Of a stretch of DNA of 64,000 nucleotides, positions 45,681-55,849 are shown one piece after another (the stretch's first letter is position 1; the number at the start of each line of letters is the position of its first letter). The notes below the pieces were generated by a model. That model was not told the origin of the DNA. It saw only the letters and a list, made by a program, of their open reading frames with translations, and did not search any database. The DNA is from Cheiracanthium punctorium (Eukaryota; Arthropoda; Arachnida; Araneae; Cheiracanthiidae): assembly GCA_038373885.1 (NCBI GenBank), contig JAWZYV010012402.1:62001-126000 (forward strand), in the 5' to 3' direction. Both the position numbers and the translations under genes were made by a program.

Positions 45681-46485
45681 GAACCTGAATGTAAATTTTA
45701 AAAAAGTCACAATATAAATTAAAATAATTCAATCAGTGAAATATACTTTTAATCCAACATTATACTTAATACACACACAGTGGTTAAATGTTTTTTAAAT
45801 TGTAAAATTTTTTAAATATCCACACTACAACTAAATAACTGCAAACAAAAAATCCAATGAATTATTTAAATTCCTTTTTTATTAATTAATTAAATCTCAT
45901 GCATCTAGTTGTTACTTAAGTCATTTATTAATATTTAGAGTACATAACATTATTCAAGAAATGATATTCATAATTTTTCAAAAGATATTTTCTTTTTTTT
46001 TATGGAAAAAAATTCTATTAAATAAATTTTGAATAATTGTATTATGCGAATCCTTTTAGTTTATAATAATTTTAATTAAATTAAAGTTTATAGACATACA
46101 TTGAAAACAGCCTAGAGATTTTTTTAATTTTTCTGAAAAATCGTCTATGAAAAGTGTACTTACCGTGTCATATAAGTCTACTTATATAATAGCACATGTC
46201 AGCACCAGTGGAAATAAGGTTTAAAATAAGATTCATAATGCACTCGTAATTTAAATCGTATATTCTTTTATTGGGTATCATCTAAAACTACTTTAAGCTG
46301 CCTATATGTTTATTTCGCTGGTATTTCATATCATGATAATTAATCATTGTAATACATAAGTATTTTGCCGTACAGACTCGCCAGTTTTCAAATTCGGTGG
46401 GCAGGCATGACGTCAGTTAGCTAACCAATCAGGGATCTCCACTCCGGGTTCCGAATGAATGTAAGGTTTGGTAATATGCATCCCG

Positions 46486-46732
46486 CGCACGGGAACGTTG
46501 TAGTCGTGGCTTGTGCAGAGTGCAACGAGTATTCGCCAATCGTGGTACTGGGAAGGAGCGGCTCTTGGTACTGGGAAGGTACTGGGAAGGAGCGGTAATG
46601 TAACGCCCGTTTGACCGCAGCATCGGGGTCTCGCGATCGGAGGACCGCCGCTGGAGTCTATAGGGCGCAGAGGTAGGACGGTATCCTCGGGCTGCGGCTG
46701 TTGTACCGAATGAAAACCTCGGTATTAGGAAG
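46486..46732. other. GC-rich island of unknown role
   Basis: A 250-base GC- and CpG-rich segment sits between AT-rich foldback DNA and a hAT MITE. It has GGTACTGGGAAGG repeated three times at 46551-46590. It could be a promoter or exon fragment, but no gene can be assigned. Confidence 0.35.
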
Positions 46733-47161
46733 CAGTGGCGCACCCAGGATTTTAGTTTAGGGGGGGCTGGGCTACAAATACTGCTGAACTCGGCTATAGT
46801 GACATCAATAATTACAACTCTTTTATAACGTCGAAATATTCGGTACCAGCTGCATTTGCTCTTAGAACACAGCTCACTATTAATATAACTCGTTACAGAG
46901 TCTTAAATATCGGACCTTTCAGTGGCGCTTAACCGAGTTTAACTATGTATCATGCACTAACTGTTAGTAGTTAGACATTAATTACTTATTTGAAAATTAA
47001 TAACTTTCTTTTATTGAAAAAAAATATTTTAGAAATAATTTAAAGATGAAAAATATATTTTAATTAAGTGACAATTTTCAATTTTTAAAGCTTTTCACTT
47101 TTAACTCTCCACCTTTAGGGGGGGCTTTAGCCCCCATAGCCCCCCCGTGGGTGCGCCTATG
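46733..47161. mobile_element. hAT-type MITE, CAGTGGCGCACCC family, 429 bp
   Basis: Left end CAGTGGCGCACCCAGG, right end GTGGGTGCGCCTATG, with facing GGGGGGG and CCCCCCC blocks. A perfect 8-bp duplication TTAGGAAG flanks it (46725-46732, 47162-47169). Interior is AT-rich and non-coding. Confidence 0.9.
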
Positions 47162-47169
47162 TTAGGAAG

Positions 47170-47461
47170 ACATATTTTTATTTGGTTTTCCCACAATTTT
47201 ACATGGCAAGTGAAGTCAGAAAAAGCTCCGCTCCGAGCTGCGTTTCAAACTTATATAACCTCGGATCACGTGTTCTATAAAGTATCACATGTTCCAATAG
47301 AGGTGCATTTATTGGTTATTAATATGCCCAGTTCTGCAAGCCTTAGGAAATTCTTGCGACAGCAGACTGTGAGAAAGAGGGGAGATATATTACTTGCGCT
47401 TGAATTAGGTTTAGATCCTGATACAAATCCTTTGTTTAAAACGAAAGTTAGTACCCTCTAA
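47170..47461 (+). CDS. unidentified open frame beside the MITE
   Basis: The open frame after the MITE reads FSHNFTWQVKSEKAPLRAAF and ends RKRGDILLALELGLDPDTNP with a stop at 47459-47461. The C-terminal part has coding-like composition. Without the MITE the frame would be next to the GC-rich island. I do not recognise it and a start codon within genuine sequence is unclear. Confidence 0.2.
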
Positions 47462-47469
47462 AGAATTTT

Positions 47470-48435
47470 GAAGCAAGCAAATAGAAATTTTGAATTTTGA
47501 GAGGATGTTTAATTTTATATGTTATATATATATTTTTTAAAAATATCTGAATGATAAAAACAATTTACAATAAATCATGAATTTGTTCATGCTACATTTG
47601 AAACTATATATATTATTTTTTAAATAAAGATTTTAAACTTTTAAATGATGCATTATACAACTTGCTGCCAAGGAAGTACAATGGCAGATTACCTTTTTAC
47701 CAGCAGTCACATATGAAGTTTTATAACATCAATAATTGCTGTTATTTCTTTTTGTACATGCATTACGTAATGCAAAGGAAATCACAAAAATATTACATTC
47801 AAACTCAAATGTAAATGCTGTTTCAAAACAGTTGTTAACAACTCAGGCAGTTTCCTGGAGCAACATCTTTTTAGGGCCACTATAACAACAGAATTTTAAA
47901 AATAAATGCTGATTTTTTTTTTAAGTTTGACATTTTTAAAATGATAAAAAGGGAGGTTGCTTTACTTAGCAAAAACCAGAAGGCAGCACTAGAAGCCATT
48001 ATGCAAATAGGAAGGGTTACAGTGATGGCTAGTGTCCTACCTGTTACAAACAATACATCTTGCTTGGCATAGGCAACAACATTTAAAAAAGTTTTAGGCA
48101 CTCAATAGTAAAAAATCTTCACTGAAAGGTTTTTTTGTATTGATCTGTGTTACGTCAGTGGCGGATCATGCATAGGTATTATTTTTTTTTACATAGCAAA
48201 TTACATTTTTTACCAACACTTGTTCAATTTTCTAACCTTCAAGATGACTCTGCACTGTGAATACTTTATTTTAGTTTGTTGCTAAAGTGGCTCTGGGAGA
48301 AAGCCATTTAGACGTTAGTGCACTTTAATTTCTAGCCATAATGTAAAACAATTATTTTTTGCAGCTCTGTAAAATAACTATAAGTCCTATACACACCCAA
48401 AACAAATTCCAGTCGTGCAACAGTGGTCTATAATA
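47470..48435. other. AT-rich intergenic, lone hAT-like end
   Basis: CAGTGGCGGATCATGCATAG at 48158 looks like a hAT end, but no partner is visible. No gene. Confidence 0.35.
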
Positions 48436-48437
48436 TA

Positions 48438-49127
48438 CAGTCAACGCCGGTTATAGTGAACCTTGGGGACCGGCAAATTTCGTTCACTATATCCGAAGTT
48501 CACTAAAGCCGACGTTGGAATGTCCGACAAAAATAAAACCATATACAAAACTAGAAAGTAGAATTTTATACAAGTACTGAATGTTTATTAAGTAAATCAA
48601 ACATAATGGATCGAATTTATGGTTCTAGAACTAGTTAAGTAAAATAAACACAGTGAATTAAATTTATGGAAATAATGTACATTCCATTCAGTTGGCAAAA
48701 GGTGCTGTCGCTTTTAACCTGTGATATTGCACTGAAAATAGAAAATGAAATTGTCCAAACTCAAGACAAAATTTCAACTTCTAGTTCACTTTCAAAAGTA
48801 CCATGCTTTTGTTAATGCATGCTTTTAAAGGGTAGGATACATTACAGCATTGAAAAAATTATGACCCTCTCCCCCTTGTTTAGTATATGTAAGTTAGTCA
48901 AGACAGTGGCCATTCACCGGTATTTCGGAATAGGTGCTTTATAGTCTTTCTCTGTACTCGAACACAAAAGAGACTATTAATGGGAATCGAACAACATTGA
49001 CAAAAATATACACTCCAAAAATTTTTAAGTTTACTATAACCGAAAAATGCTACGTACATTTTTAATGTATGTGAATCAGGACTAAGGAAATGTGTTCACT
49101 ATAGTTCACTATATCCGCAGTTGACTC
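48438..49127. mobile_element. pogo/Tigger-like MITE, about 690 bp
   Basis: CAGTCAACGCCGGTTATAGT on the left, preceded by TA, is mirrored by ACTATATCCGCAGTTGACT on the right. Subterminal GTTCACTATA words repeat at both ends. Such CAGT(C/T)AAC...ATA ends are typical of pogo-like elements with TA duplication. The right-hand TA is not preserved. Confidence 0.65.
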
Positions 49128-49343
49128 CGCAACAGCACACTTACGTCCCAAGTACGAAATGTGAACGTTCAGTTTAAACGTTTACGGTACGTAAACAAAA
49201 AAACGCTCTACTAACGTCTATGTGTTGGGGCAGCCGACGTGTTTAAAACGTAGAAAACCGGTTCAAATTATGTACTTCACGAACTCATCCAGAACCATTA
49301 AATGTTTTGGTAGGACGTTCACACTCTGTTTAAATTATGCTTT

Positions 49344-50284
49344 CTCCACAGACAGCACAGCAAATTTGCATCAATCTTGCAGTAAGCTTGATTTATCAAG
49401 TCAATAAACTTGCAATAAGCTTGATTATTTCAAGCGTGTAAGCTTAATGCAAGCTTGAATCAAGTGTTCTAGTTTACACTTGCCCAACTTGCATTAAGCT
49501 TCACATAGCAAGCTTGATTTAAACTTACTACACTCTAAAAAATTTTCCTAAAAAAATGTCCTAAATACATGGGACGCCGAACTCGCCCCATATATTTTAT
49601 TTTTCCACGCATTTTCCCCCCTCTACACTGAAACCTCAAGTTATTTTAATCTGTTTCCGTCTAGCGTCGGTGACTGGGATCGATCTCGGGACCTAAGGTG
49701 TGCGAAGCAAGCGTCTTAACCACCATGCAAATTTGACTCGAGGGGAAAAGACTAAAGTTTGAAGTGACTGTTATGGTTGTCACGCCGTTTTTTGGTGAGA
49801 TTGATCTGTATTGCCCATGCCGATCTACATCTTTTATTTTTCCATAGGATGAATCATAATTAAAATAATGTTATATGTGATTTATAGACTCTACTACTAG
49901 GGAAATAAGCATAATATAAACTTAAAAGCAGCACACGTTTTAAAACTTTCAATATCGCAACACTCATGTTGGGCAATATTGGCCAAAATCGAGACAAACG
50001 ACTGATTTTGAAATCAGTTTTGTAGTATATTTGTATTTTATTTTGAAGAATTTCAATATTTGCAAATATGGAATCTTTTTTTTTAATTTTATGGTCAAGT
50101 ACATTTATGACTGATGATAAATTATTTGTCATGTGGCATCATGTGGAAAATATTTGCTGACTTATTTTTTTGTAATCTCCAAACTTGCTGCAAGCTTAAA
50201 ATGAATTGAACTGTCAAGCTTGTATTAATACGTCAAATTCAAAAAAATGTCAAGCTTGATTTAAGCTTATTTGCTGTCTGGGAG
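49344..50284. mobile_element. element with AAGCTTG-rich subterminal repeats
   Basis: CTCCACAGACAGCACAGCAA pairs with TTTGCTGTCTGGGAG at the right end. Many AAGCTTGAT and CAAGCTT words cluster near both ends in both orientations. The middle contains a SINE. No duplication or transposase was found, so the superfamily is open. Confidence 0.55.
49540..49745 (-). repeat. tRNA-derived SINE
   Basis: On the minus strand, CATGGTGGTTAAGACGC (A box) at about 49732-49716 and GAGATCGATCCCAG (B box) at about 49690 head the element; its AT-rich tail runs to about 49540. It is nested in the AAGCTTG-rich element. Confidence 0.6.
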
Positions 50285-50454
50285 TAGCACAAGTCGTAAA
50301 TTATGAAAAAAAAAATGACCAACAGCAATATCACGAGGAATGCAAAATGATTTTGCCGCTTGCTTGCCTTGCTCAACTCAACACCGGGATGTTGCCAAAC
50401 AGGTGTCTGTAAAACTTTATTAGACGCCAAGTGACTCATTCCGACGTTTCAGGA

Positions 50455-50815
50455 ATAATAAATTCAACGCGTCTAGTAGAACGTTTTATTACATTGCTTT
50501 TAAACTTAGTACCACTAGTATTTTAGTTATGCGTTGAGTATAACTATTTATGAGCACTGCTTTTGAATGGCTTCACCAGCATTTCTGATGCACGTCAAGT
50601 AGGGCGGGTTATCAGGCATAACTTTTTAACGGTATCAACAGCACTTCTGTTATACGTCGAATAAAACGTGTTATTGAGCATAGCTTTTGAACGTTAATAC
50701 CAGCACTTCTGCTGCACGTCGAATAGAACGAGTTATTAGGCATTGCTTTAGAATGGTATCATTAAAACCCCTGTTGCACGTCCAATAAGACGTTATTTAT
50801 TCACAGTTTTTGGCA
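50455..50815. repeat. minisatellite, about 62-bp unit, 5-6 copies
   Basis: Units contain CAGCACTTCTG, GCACGTCGAATAGAACG and TTATTAGGCATAGCTTTTGA in order and decay toward both edges. Successive units start at about 50559, 50621, 50683 and 50745. Confidence 0.8.
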
Positions 50816-51327
50816 AAATATAGCCTAGTAGGACTATATTCCGTATACGGTGCTTTGCTTACATATCACTGTTTGTGTTTACGTTTCATTGGTGAACAAT
50901 CTGGCACCTGGGTGGGCGATGCACCGCCGAAGTGAAGTGCCCTGCCGGTGGTAGTTGTGACCGGCAACCATAAAGAATACTTTCTTCGTCAGGTTTGGAA
51001 ATTTGAAATTGTTTCATGTGATGGATGGAAGGGAATGAAACGTGTTATGTTAAAAGATGAAAAGAATTTGTGTGTGTTTGTTAGAAATATAGTGTGAATA
51101 TAAAGCTAAATAAAAGATAGCATATTGGTGTTAGGTTTTAAGCCGGTGGGTGTTAAGGACATTTCTGAGAGGTTATTTAAAAAAAAATAAAGGTTAGTGC
51201 TCTTTTTTAACGAATCTTTGCAATGTTTAAGGTTTTTAATGAGAATTTTAAATTGATATTTGATGTGTTTATGTTTTCGTAAGTGCTATTTACGTGCTAT
51301 TCTAATCATACTGACTTTATATGAGGT
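50816..51327. other. intergenic, nothing recognised
   Basis: A moderately GC-rich patch (50900-50970) has no supported frame. The rest is AT-rich. Confidence 0.35.
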
Positions 51328-51700
51328 GTACAACTAAGTTGTTTAATCCACCGATGTTTTTTTGAGTTCAAAACGGGCCAGTGTTTGCCCAGTTTACATT
51401 AGCTGTACAACTATGTTGCTTTATCCAACTGTTGTTTTTTAGTTAAAAACGGTCCACTGGTTACCTAGTTTACAAAGCTTTACAACTAGGTTGCTTAATC
51501 CACTGAAGTTTTTTTAGTTAAAAACGGTCCACTGTTTGCCCGTTTACATAGTTGTACAACTAGGTTGCTTAATCCACTGATTTTTTTAAGTTAAAAACGG
51601 TCTACTGGTTGCCTAGTTTACATAGCTGTACAACTAGGTTGCTTAATCCACAGTAGTTTTTTTAGTTAAAAACGGTCCACTCTTTGCTCATTTTAAATTG
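51328..51700. repeat. minisatellite, about 75-bp unit, 5 copies
   Basis: GTACAACTAGGTTGCTTAAT followed by GTTAAAAACGGTCCACTG and TTTGCCCAGTTTACATAG recurs at 51328, 51405, 51480, 51554 and 51628. Confidence 0.9.
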
Positions 51701-51836
51701 CCTGTTACTGAATTTGCAGACGTTCTTTTGGTTAAATATGGACGTTGTATTTTGTTTTAATGTTTTTGTTAGTGGAATATATATGCAATTTTAATGTGTT
51801 AAAATATTTTGACTTTGCTGATCGTGCAAAATGGTT

Positions 51837-51886
51837 GGCGACAGTCGCTGGAGCTTGGCAACTGCCAAGCTCCAGCGACTGTCGCC
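51837..51886. repeat. perfect palindrome, 24-bp arms, 2-bp spacer
   Basis: GGCGACAGTCGCTGGAGCTT plus GGCA (51837-51860) is the exact inverse of 51863-51886, separated only by AC. It is GC-rich within AT-rich DNA, and the palindrome does not extend outward. It would form a very stable hairpin. Confidence 0.95.
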
Positions 51887-51899
51887 GTGTTTACACAGG

Positions 51900-52680
51900 G
51901 TGCTCACTGGCTTGTATGATTTTACCGCTTAGTACAATTTTAGAACGTTATACAGAACGTACAAACTTTACATGAACACTTTTCTTACTATTCTGAACGT
52001 TACTAGACGTTCATAGAACATTCTTCTGCTGCATGGGCTGTGTATAGCAAATTTAAGCTCAATCAAATGCACCATTTAGGAGCTATTGTGTTCACTCGCA
52101 TATGCACACACATTAATCTCATAAAAATAACATATAAATGAATTCAGAAGACCTCAAAACATGTAAATATTTAAAAACCTCTAAATCGAATTTTTTCATG
52201 ATTACAATACTTTCCTTACATGATACATGTTCCTAAAGTAATAGATCTATACTGAACTGAAAAGAAAGTGGATTAATAAAAACATGATAAAATGAGAGGA
52301 AAGCTCATCTTTCAAGAAGTTTAATCTAAATTTAGTGATAATTTCATACCTGCCTACACTATTGGAGAAAATCCAGTAGATTTCCGTGGTGCACCAACAT
52401 TTTGAATTTTTAGCAATTTATAGGGAATAAAAAGGGATTTTTCTTACAAACAATTGTGACACACATATAAATAACTCAACTTCAATTAAAGAAATTGGAT
52501 AATGTATCGGTGAGAAATCTGTATTTTTCAGATGCATACAGAACATCATTTTAACAAATAAAACATGAAGCATTTTAAATAAATACTAATATAAGATCAC
52601 ATTAAAAGATTAAAGACAGATATGACGAGTGTAAAGTAAATAAATTTAAAAAAATTATAATGATTTTAAATAATCCGAAG
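51900..52680. other. AT-rich intergenic, nothing recognised
   Basis: No gene, repeat boundary or RNA signature found. Confidence 0.4.
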
Positions 52681-52835
52681 CATGGACTCAGAATCGGAAG
52701 TAAACAAAAATAAGCAGTCAACATCAACAAAAACCTGGCGACTTTTACGAGCTCGCCAAGTAGCCAGTAGATTATCGCACAGAATTCTCGGATGGCTAAG
52801 TCGATTTGAGCGTCGTCAGACCACTTCCCTAAGTA

Positions 52836-54244
52836 CACTGCTGGCCATCGTAAATGCAACACCCTGAAGGAAGCATGCAAATAATATGAAATTTACAACA
52901 TGCATTAGCTGAGGTGAGATATGCAAATGATTAGAATTTCAGCGCAGACGCACATCAAGCGCGCCTGTGGCGCCACCTCAAAGCGCTATTTAAGGCTTGG
53001 AGATTTCGACGGTTTCAAGTACAGCAATTGTGTTTTTCTTGCTTTTTTTTCAAAAAAACGATAAATTATGCCTCGTAGGAAACAACGATCATCTTTTGAT
53101 CAAGTATCCGAGTTTGACAGAGGAAGGATAGTGGCATACCGAGATTGTGGGTTATCTTTCAGGGAAATCGGTCGTCGTATTGGACGAAACCAAACAACTG
53201 TGATGCGGATATGTGATCGTTGGGTGCAGGAGGGTACGACGGACAGACGTGATCGACCGCATCGACCTCAGTGCACCACGTCACGTGATGACAGGCAGAT
53301 TGTACGCATGGCAGTGACGGACCGCTCAGTCACATCACGAACCATATCACAGCAGATTCAGTCTGTAACGCATCATCCAGTGTCTGCGCGTACCATTCGA
53401 CGTCGTTTACAGCAGAATGGTCTGTCCGCAAGACGTCCGTTGCTTTGTCTACCTCTGACGCGGAACCACAGACGTCTCCGCCGCCAATGGTGCGATGAAA
53501 GAAGGATGTGGACGACAGAATGGAATGAAATTCTCTTTACTGACGAGTCACGCTTCTGTATGCAACACCACGACGGTCGGATTCGAGTCTGGAGACACCG
53601 TGGAGAGAGGATGCTGAACAGCTGCATTATGCACCGTCACACTGGTCCTGCACCGGGTATTATGGTATGGGGCGGTATCGGATATCTCTCTCGCACTCCT
53701 CTAGTACGCATTGCCGGTACTTTAACCAGCCAGCGCTACATCTCCGAGGTGTTGGAGCCAGTTGTCCTTTCTTACCTTCAGGGCTTGCCAACAGCCATAT
53801 TTCAGCAGGATAATGCACGGCCACACGTGGCACGCATTGTCCAAGGGTTCTTCGTCAATCACCAGATTGAATTGCTTCCCTGGCCGGCGCGCTCTCCGGA
53901 TCTTTCGCCGATAGAAAACATGTGGTCCATGGTTGCTCAACGACTGACCCAGAGTTCATCCCCAGCTGTCACACCAGATCAACTTTGGCAACGTGTGGAA
54001 GCTGCTTGGTCTGCTGTACCCCAAGAACACATTCAAAGTCTCTTTGAATCAATGCCGAGGCGTGTGGCAGCTGTGATCTCCAACAACGGCGGCTACTCTG
54101 GGTACTGATTTTGGCAGGAACCACGCTTCATAGAATGCTGTAAATTTAATCATTTGTTACTTGGTCAACATGTTATCTACACAATAAATTTTGTTGTGAT
54201 ATCTCTTGTTTTTCTTGGTGTTGCAATTTGGGTGACCAGCAGTG
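52836..54244 (+). mobile_element. Tc1-like transposon, copy 2 (1409 bp, intact)
   Basis: Ends CACTGCTGGCCATCGTAAAT and the inverse of CACTGCTGGTCACCCAAATT, TA at 52834-52835 and 54245-54246. It is in opposite orientation to copy 1, 50 kb away, with the same length and an identical protein. Differences seen are one base in the right terminus (GGTCACCC versus GGCCACCC) and one in ATATCACAAC versus ATATCCCAAC. It inserted recently. Confidence 0.95.
53068..54108 (+). CDS. Tc1-like transposase, 346 aa, intact
   Basis: Identical in amino acid sequence to the product of 1571-2611: paired-like DNA-binding domain to about residue 115, DD34E triad at D159, D248 and E283, C-terminus RRVAAVISNNGGYSGY. 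The start codon at 53068 lies 232 bases inside the left end. No disruption is present, so the protein could be active if expressed. No intron or poly(A) signal is needed inside the element; AATAAA (54183-54188) lies near its right end. Confidence 0.95.
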   Translation: MPRRKQRSSFDQVSEFDRGRIVAYRDCGLSFREIGRRIGRNQTTVMRICDRWVQEGTTDRRDRPHRPQCTTSRDDRQIVRMAVTDRSVTSRTISQQIQSVTHHPVSARTIRRRLQQNGLSARRPLLCLPLTRNHRRLRRQWCDERRMWTTEWNEILFTDESRFCMQHHDGRIRVWRHRGERMLNSCIMHRHTGPAPGIMVWGGIGYLSRTPLVRIAGTLTSQRYISEVLEPVVLSYLQGLPTAIFQQDNARPHVARIVQGFFVNHQIELLPWPARSPDLSPIENMWSMVAQRLTQSSSPAVTPDQLWQRVEAAWSAVPQEHIQSLFESMPRRVAAVISNNGGYSGY

Positions 54245-54334
54245 TAGTTTGAGCGATCCGTCGCGGTGTCACACTGCCTTCATACTAGGCAAAACTGGTC
54301 TTGCGACGTGCGCGAGCGACACAAGTGCGAAAAG

Positions 54335-54505
54335 CCTATTCCAAGGCCGAAATTACTTATCTCTTTATTATGGAGACACCTAATAGACGGAGTACCATTC
54401 CTTCTGTGACGGGATGGGCCAGTTAATATCCACGCCCAAGCCAAGATTCGAACTCGAACCCAAGGCGTGATAGTTTCTTAATCCATTAACGCCCAGGGAT
54501 ATATT
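54335..54505 (-). repeat. tRNA-derived SINE
   Basis: On the minus strand CTGGGCGTTAATGGATTAAG (A box region) and GGTTCGAGTTCGAATC (B box) are followed by a body with TAGGTGTCTCCATAATAAAG, which matches CTAGGTGCCCCATAATAAAG in the SINE at 60964. The two belong to one family in opposite orientation. Confidence 0.65.
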
Positions 54506-54581
54506 TTTAGACCGTCGCGAAATTTGTAAATCATTCAAATATTTAAGCATTAGTGTATTTTCCTAGTTTAATTTCTTGAAT

Positions 54582-54627
54582 AATAAATCTGATTTCCACC
54601 AAAAAAAAAAAAAAAAAAAAAAAAAAA
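54582..54627 (+). repeat. AATAAA followed by poly(A), retroposed 3' end
   Basis: AATAAA at 54582-54587 precedes an A27 run at 54601-54627. This is what the 3' end of a retroposed transcript looks like. The parent could not be identified. Confidence 0.45.
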
Positions 54628-54875
54628 CCTCAGCGAAAATAAGTTTATATGAGAATATTTCCCACTCTTATTCACATTTTTAGAAAAAGATTTACATTAT
54701 TCATACCACACAAATGTCGGAAATTAATTTATCACTTCTGGCATCAACATAAATTTGAGAATATGCTGAAAAAAGTTGGGCGCAGCCACTGCAAAACCTG
54801 GTAGGCCAGAAATTTTCAAACAATCATTAGTATTAAAATAAATGTGACCTGTGAAAAAGCCCTGTCAGTGCTGTA

Positions 54876-55825
54876 GGGTTCATTTGCAAACGACAAACTC
54901 GTTGCATGAGTTTTCGTAAGAAATGTAGACTGCGTTTGTTGGGTGCTATCAGTTTCTTTTGCCTTTTCGAACAACTTCAGTTTATTCAGTTTCGTCGTCT
55001 AGATGTATTTGTTTACAACTCTCGTAGGTTGTTATTTTTCTCGAGGAGTTTTTAGTACATACTCAATGGGCGCATTCGTAAACGCCAAACGAGTTACACT
55101 CGTGCAACGAGTTTCTATCTAAGGTGTTCATAAAGGAAACTGAGTGCATTCAGTTTATAAACTGGAGCTTTCGCATACAAAACTGAGTGAGGTTAGTTTC
55201 AAACTAAATAAACTGAGCACAAACTCGAGCAGGTTCATCGAGTTTGTTGAGAAGATTACTTGCTGCACGTTGTTTTTGTTTAAAAATGGCGTCCTTTGTT
55301 ATGGAAAAGTATGTTGCTATGAAAAGTGTTTTACATTTGCTGAAGCTGCAAACATTTTTTCGAGGAGGAAATTCATGCGTACGTCAGAAAGTGCAACGAA
55401 CGTACATAATTTTTTAAAGGTAATCTTTTTCTTGTATTTTTCATTTTATTAAATTAAAAAATACATATTTTAGTGTTGAGATTGGAGTTGATTTAAACCG
55501 TTATTAGCGAAATTTGACTTCTCTTGCTAAATAATTTTGAAAAAATGCAAGTTTAAGTTGAAATTTCTAAATTTTGATCAGTGTACTTCAATGATGGCCA
55601 TTCTCTCGCTTTAAATACTGTTGATTTTATATTGAGTATGCACTAAAAAACTGTTCGAGAAGAATAACAACATACTCAAATTGTAAACAAACACATCTCC
55701 TAGGATAGGAAACGGAATAAACTGAAGTTGTTCGGAAAGGCAAAAGAAACTGTTAGCACTGAACAAACGGAATCCAGTTTTCTTACGAAAATCTTTCAAC
55801 GACTCTGTCGTTTACGAATGCACCC
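54876..55825. mobile_element. long-TIR foldback element, copy 1 (950 bp)
   Basis: GGGTTCATTTGCAAACGACA on the left and GTCGTTTACGAATGCACCC on the right open inverted repeats of about 190 bp (54876-55066, 55632-55825). A second left-end motif GGGCGCATTCGTAAACGCC at 55068 shows an internal duplicate or nested end. The interior contains a short frame with a GT donor-like site (AAAGGTAATC) shared with the copy at 39540. No transposase was found and no duplication could be fixed. Confidence 0.7.
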
Positions 55826-55849
55826 AAAATAAAATCAACACGGTTTTAA

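Larger units (their letters stand above)
44158..46485. mobile_element. foldback element, 2.3-kb interrupted palindrome
   Basis: The arms 44158-44969 and 45682-46485 (about 0.8 kb each) are reverse complements with roughly 93 percent identity by eye, from GCGCATATTACCAAACC to ATTCAGGTT. The left arm has an extra 15 bases (CATTTTCGGAACC region). The 0.7-kb centre holds 390 bp of single-sided sequence, a smaller hairpin element and a CT/TA microsatellite. No coding region exists. It is a foldback-type transposon or a locally inverted duplication. Confidence 0.85.
52682..54361 (+). pseudogene. open frame split by Tc1 copy 2
   Basis: A frame starting ATG at 52682 (MDSESEVNKNKQ..., arginine-rich later) is interrupted at codon 52 by the transposon. 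Removing the element and one TA copy joins it in frame to about 45 further codons ending at a TAA near 54359-54361. I recognise no domain. It shows that the insertion landed in an open frame of about 95 codons, which may or may not be a gene. Confidence 0.25.

Noticed and set aside
53373..53940. Minus-strand open frames inside Tc1 copy 2
   Set aside because: Antisense shadows of the transposase gene.
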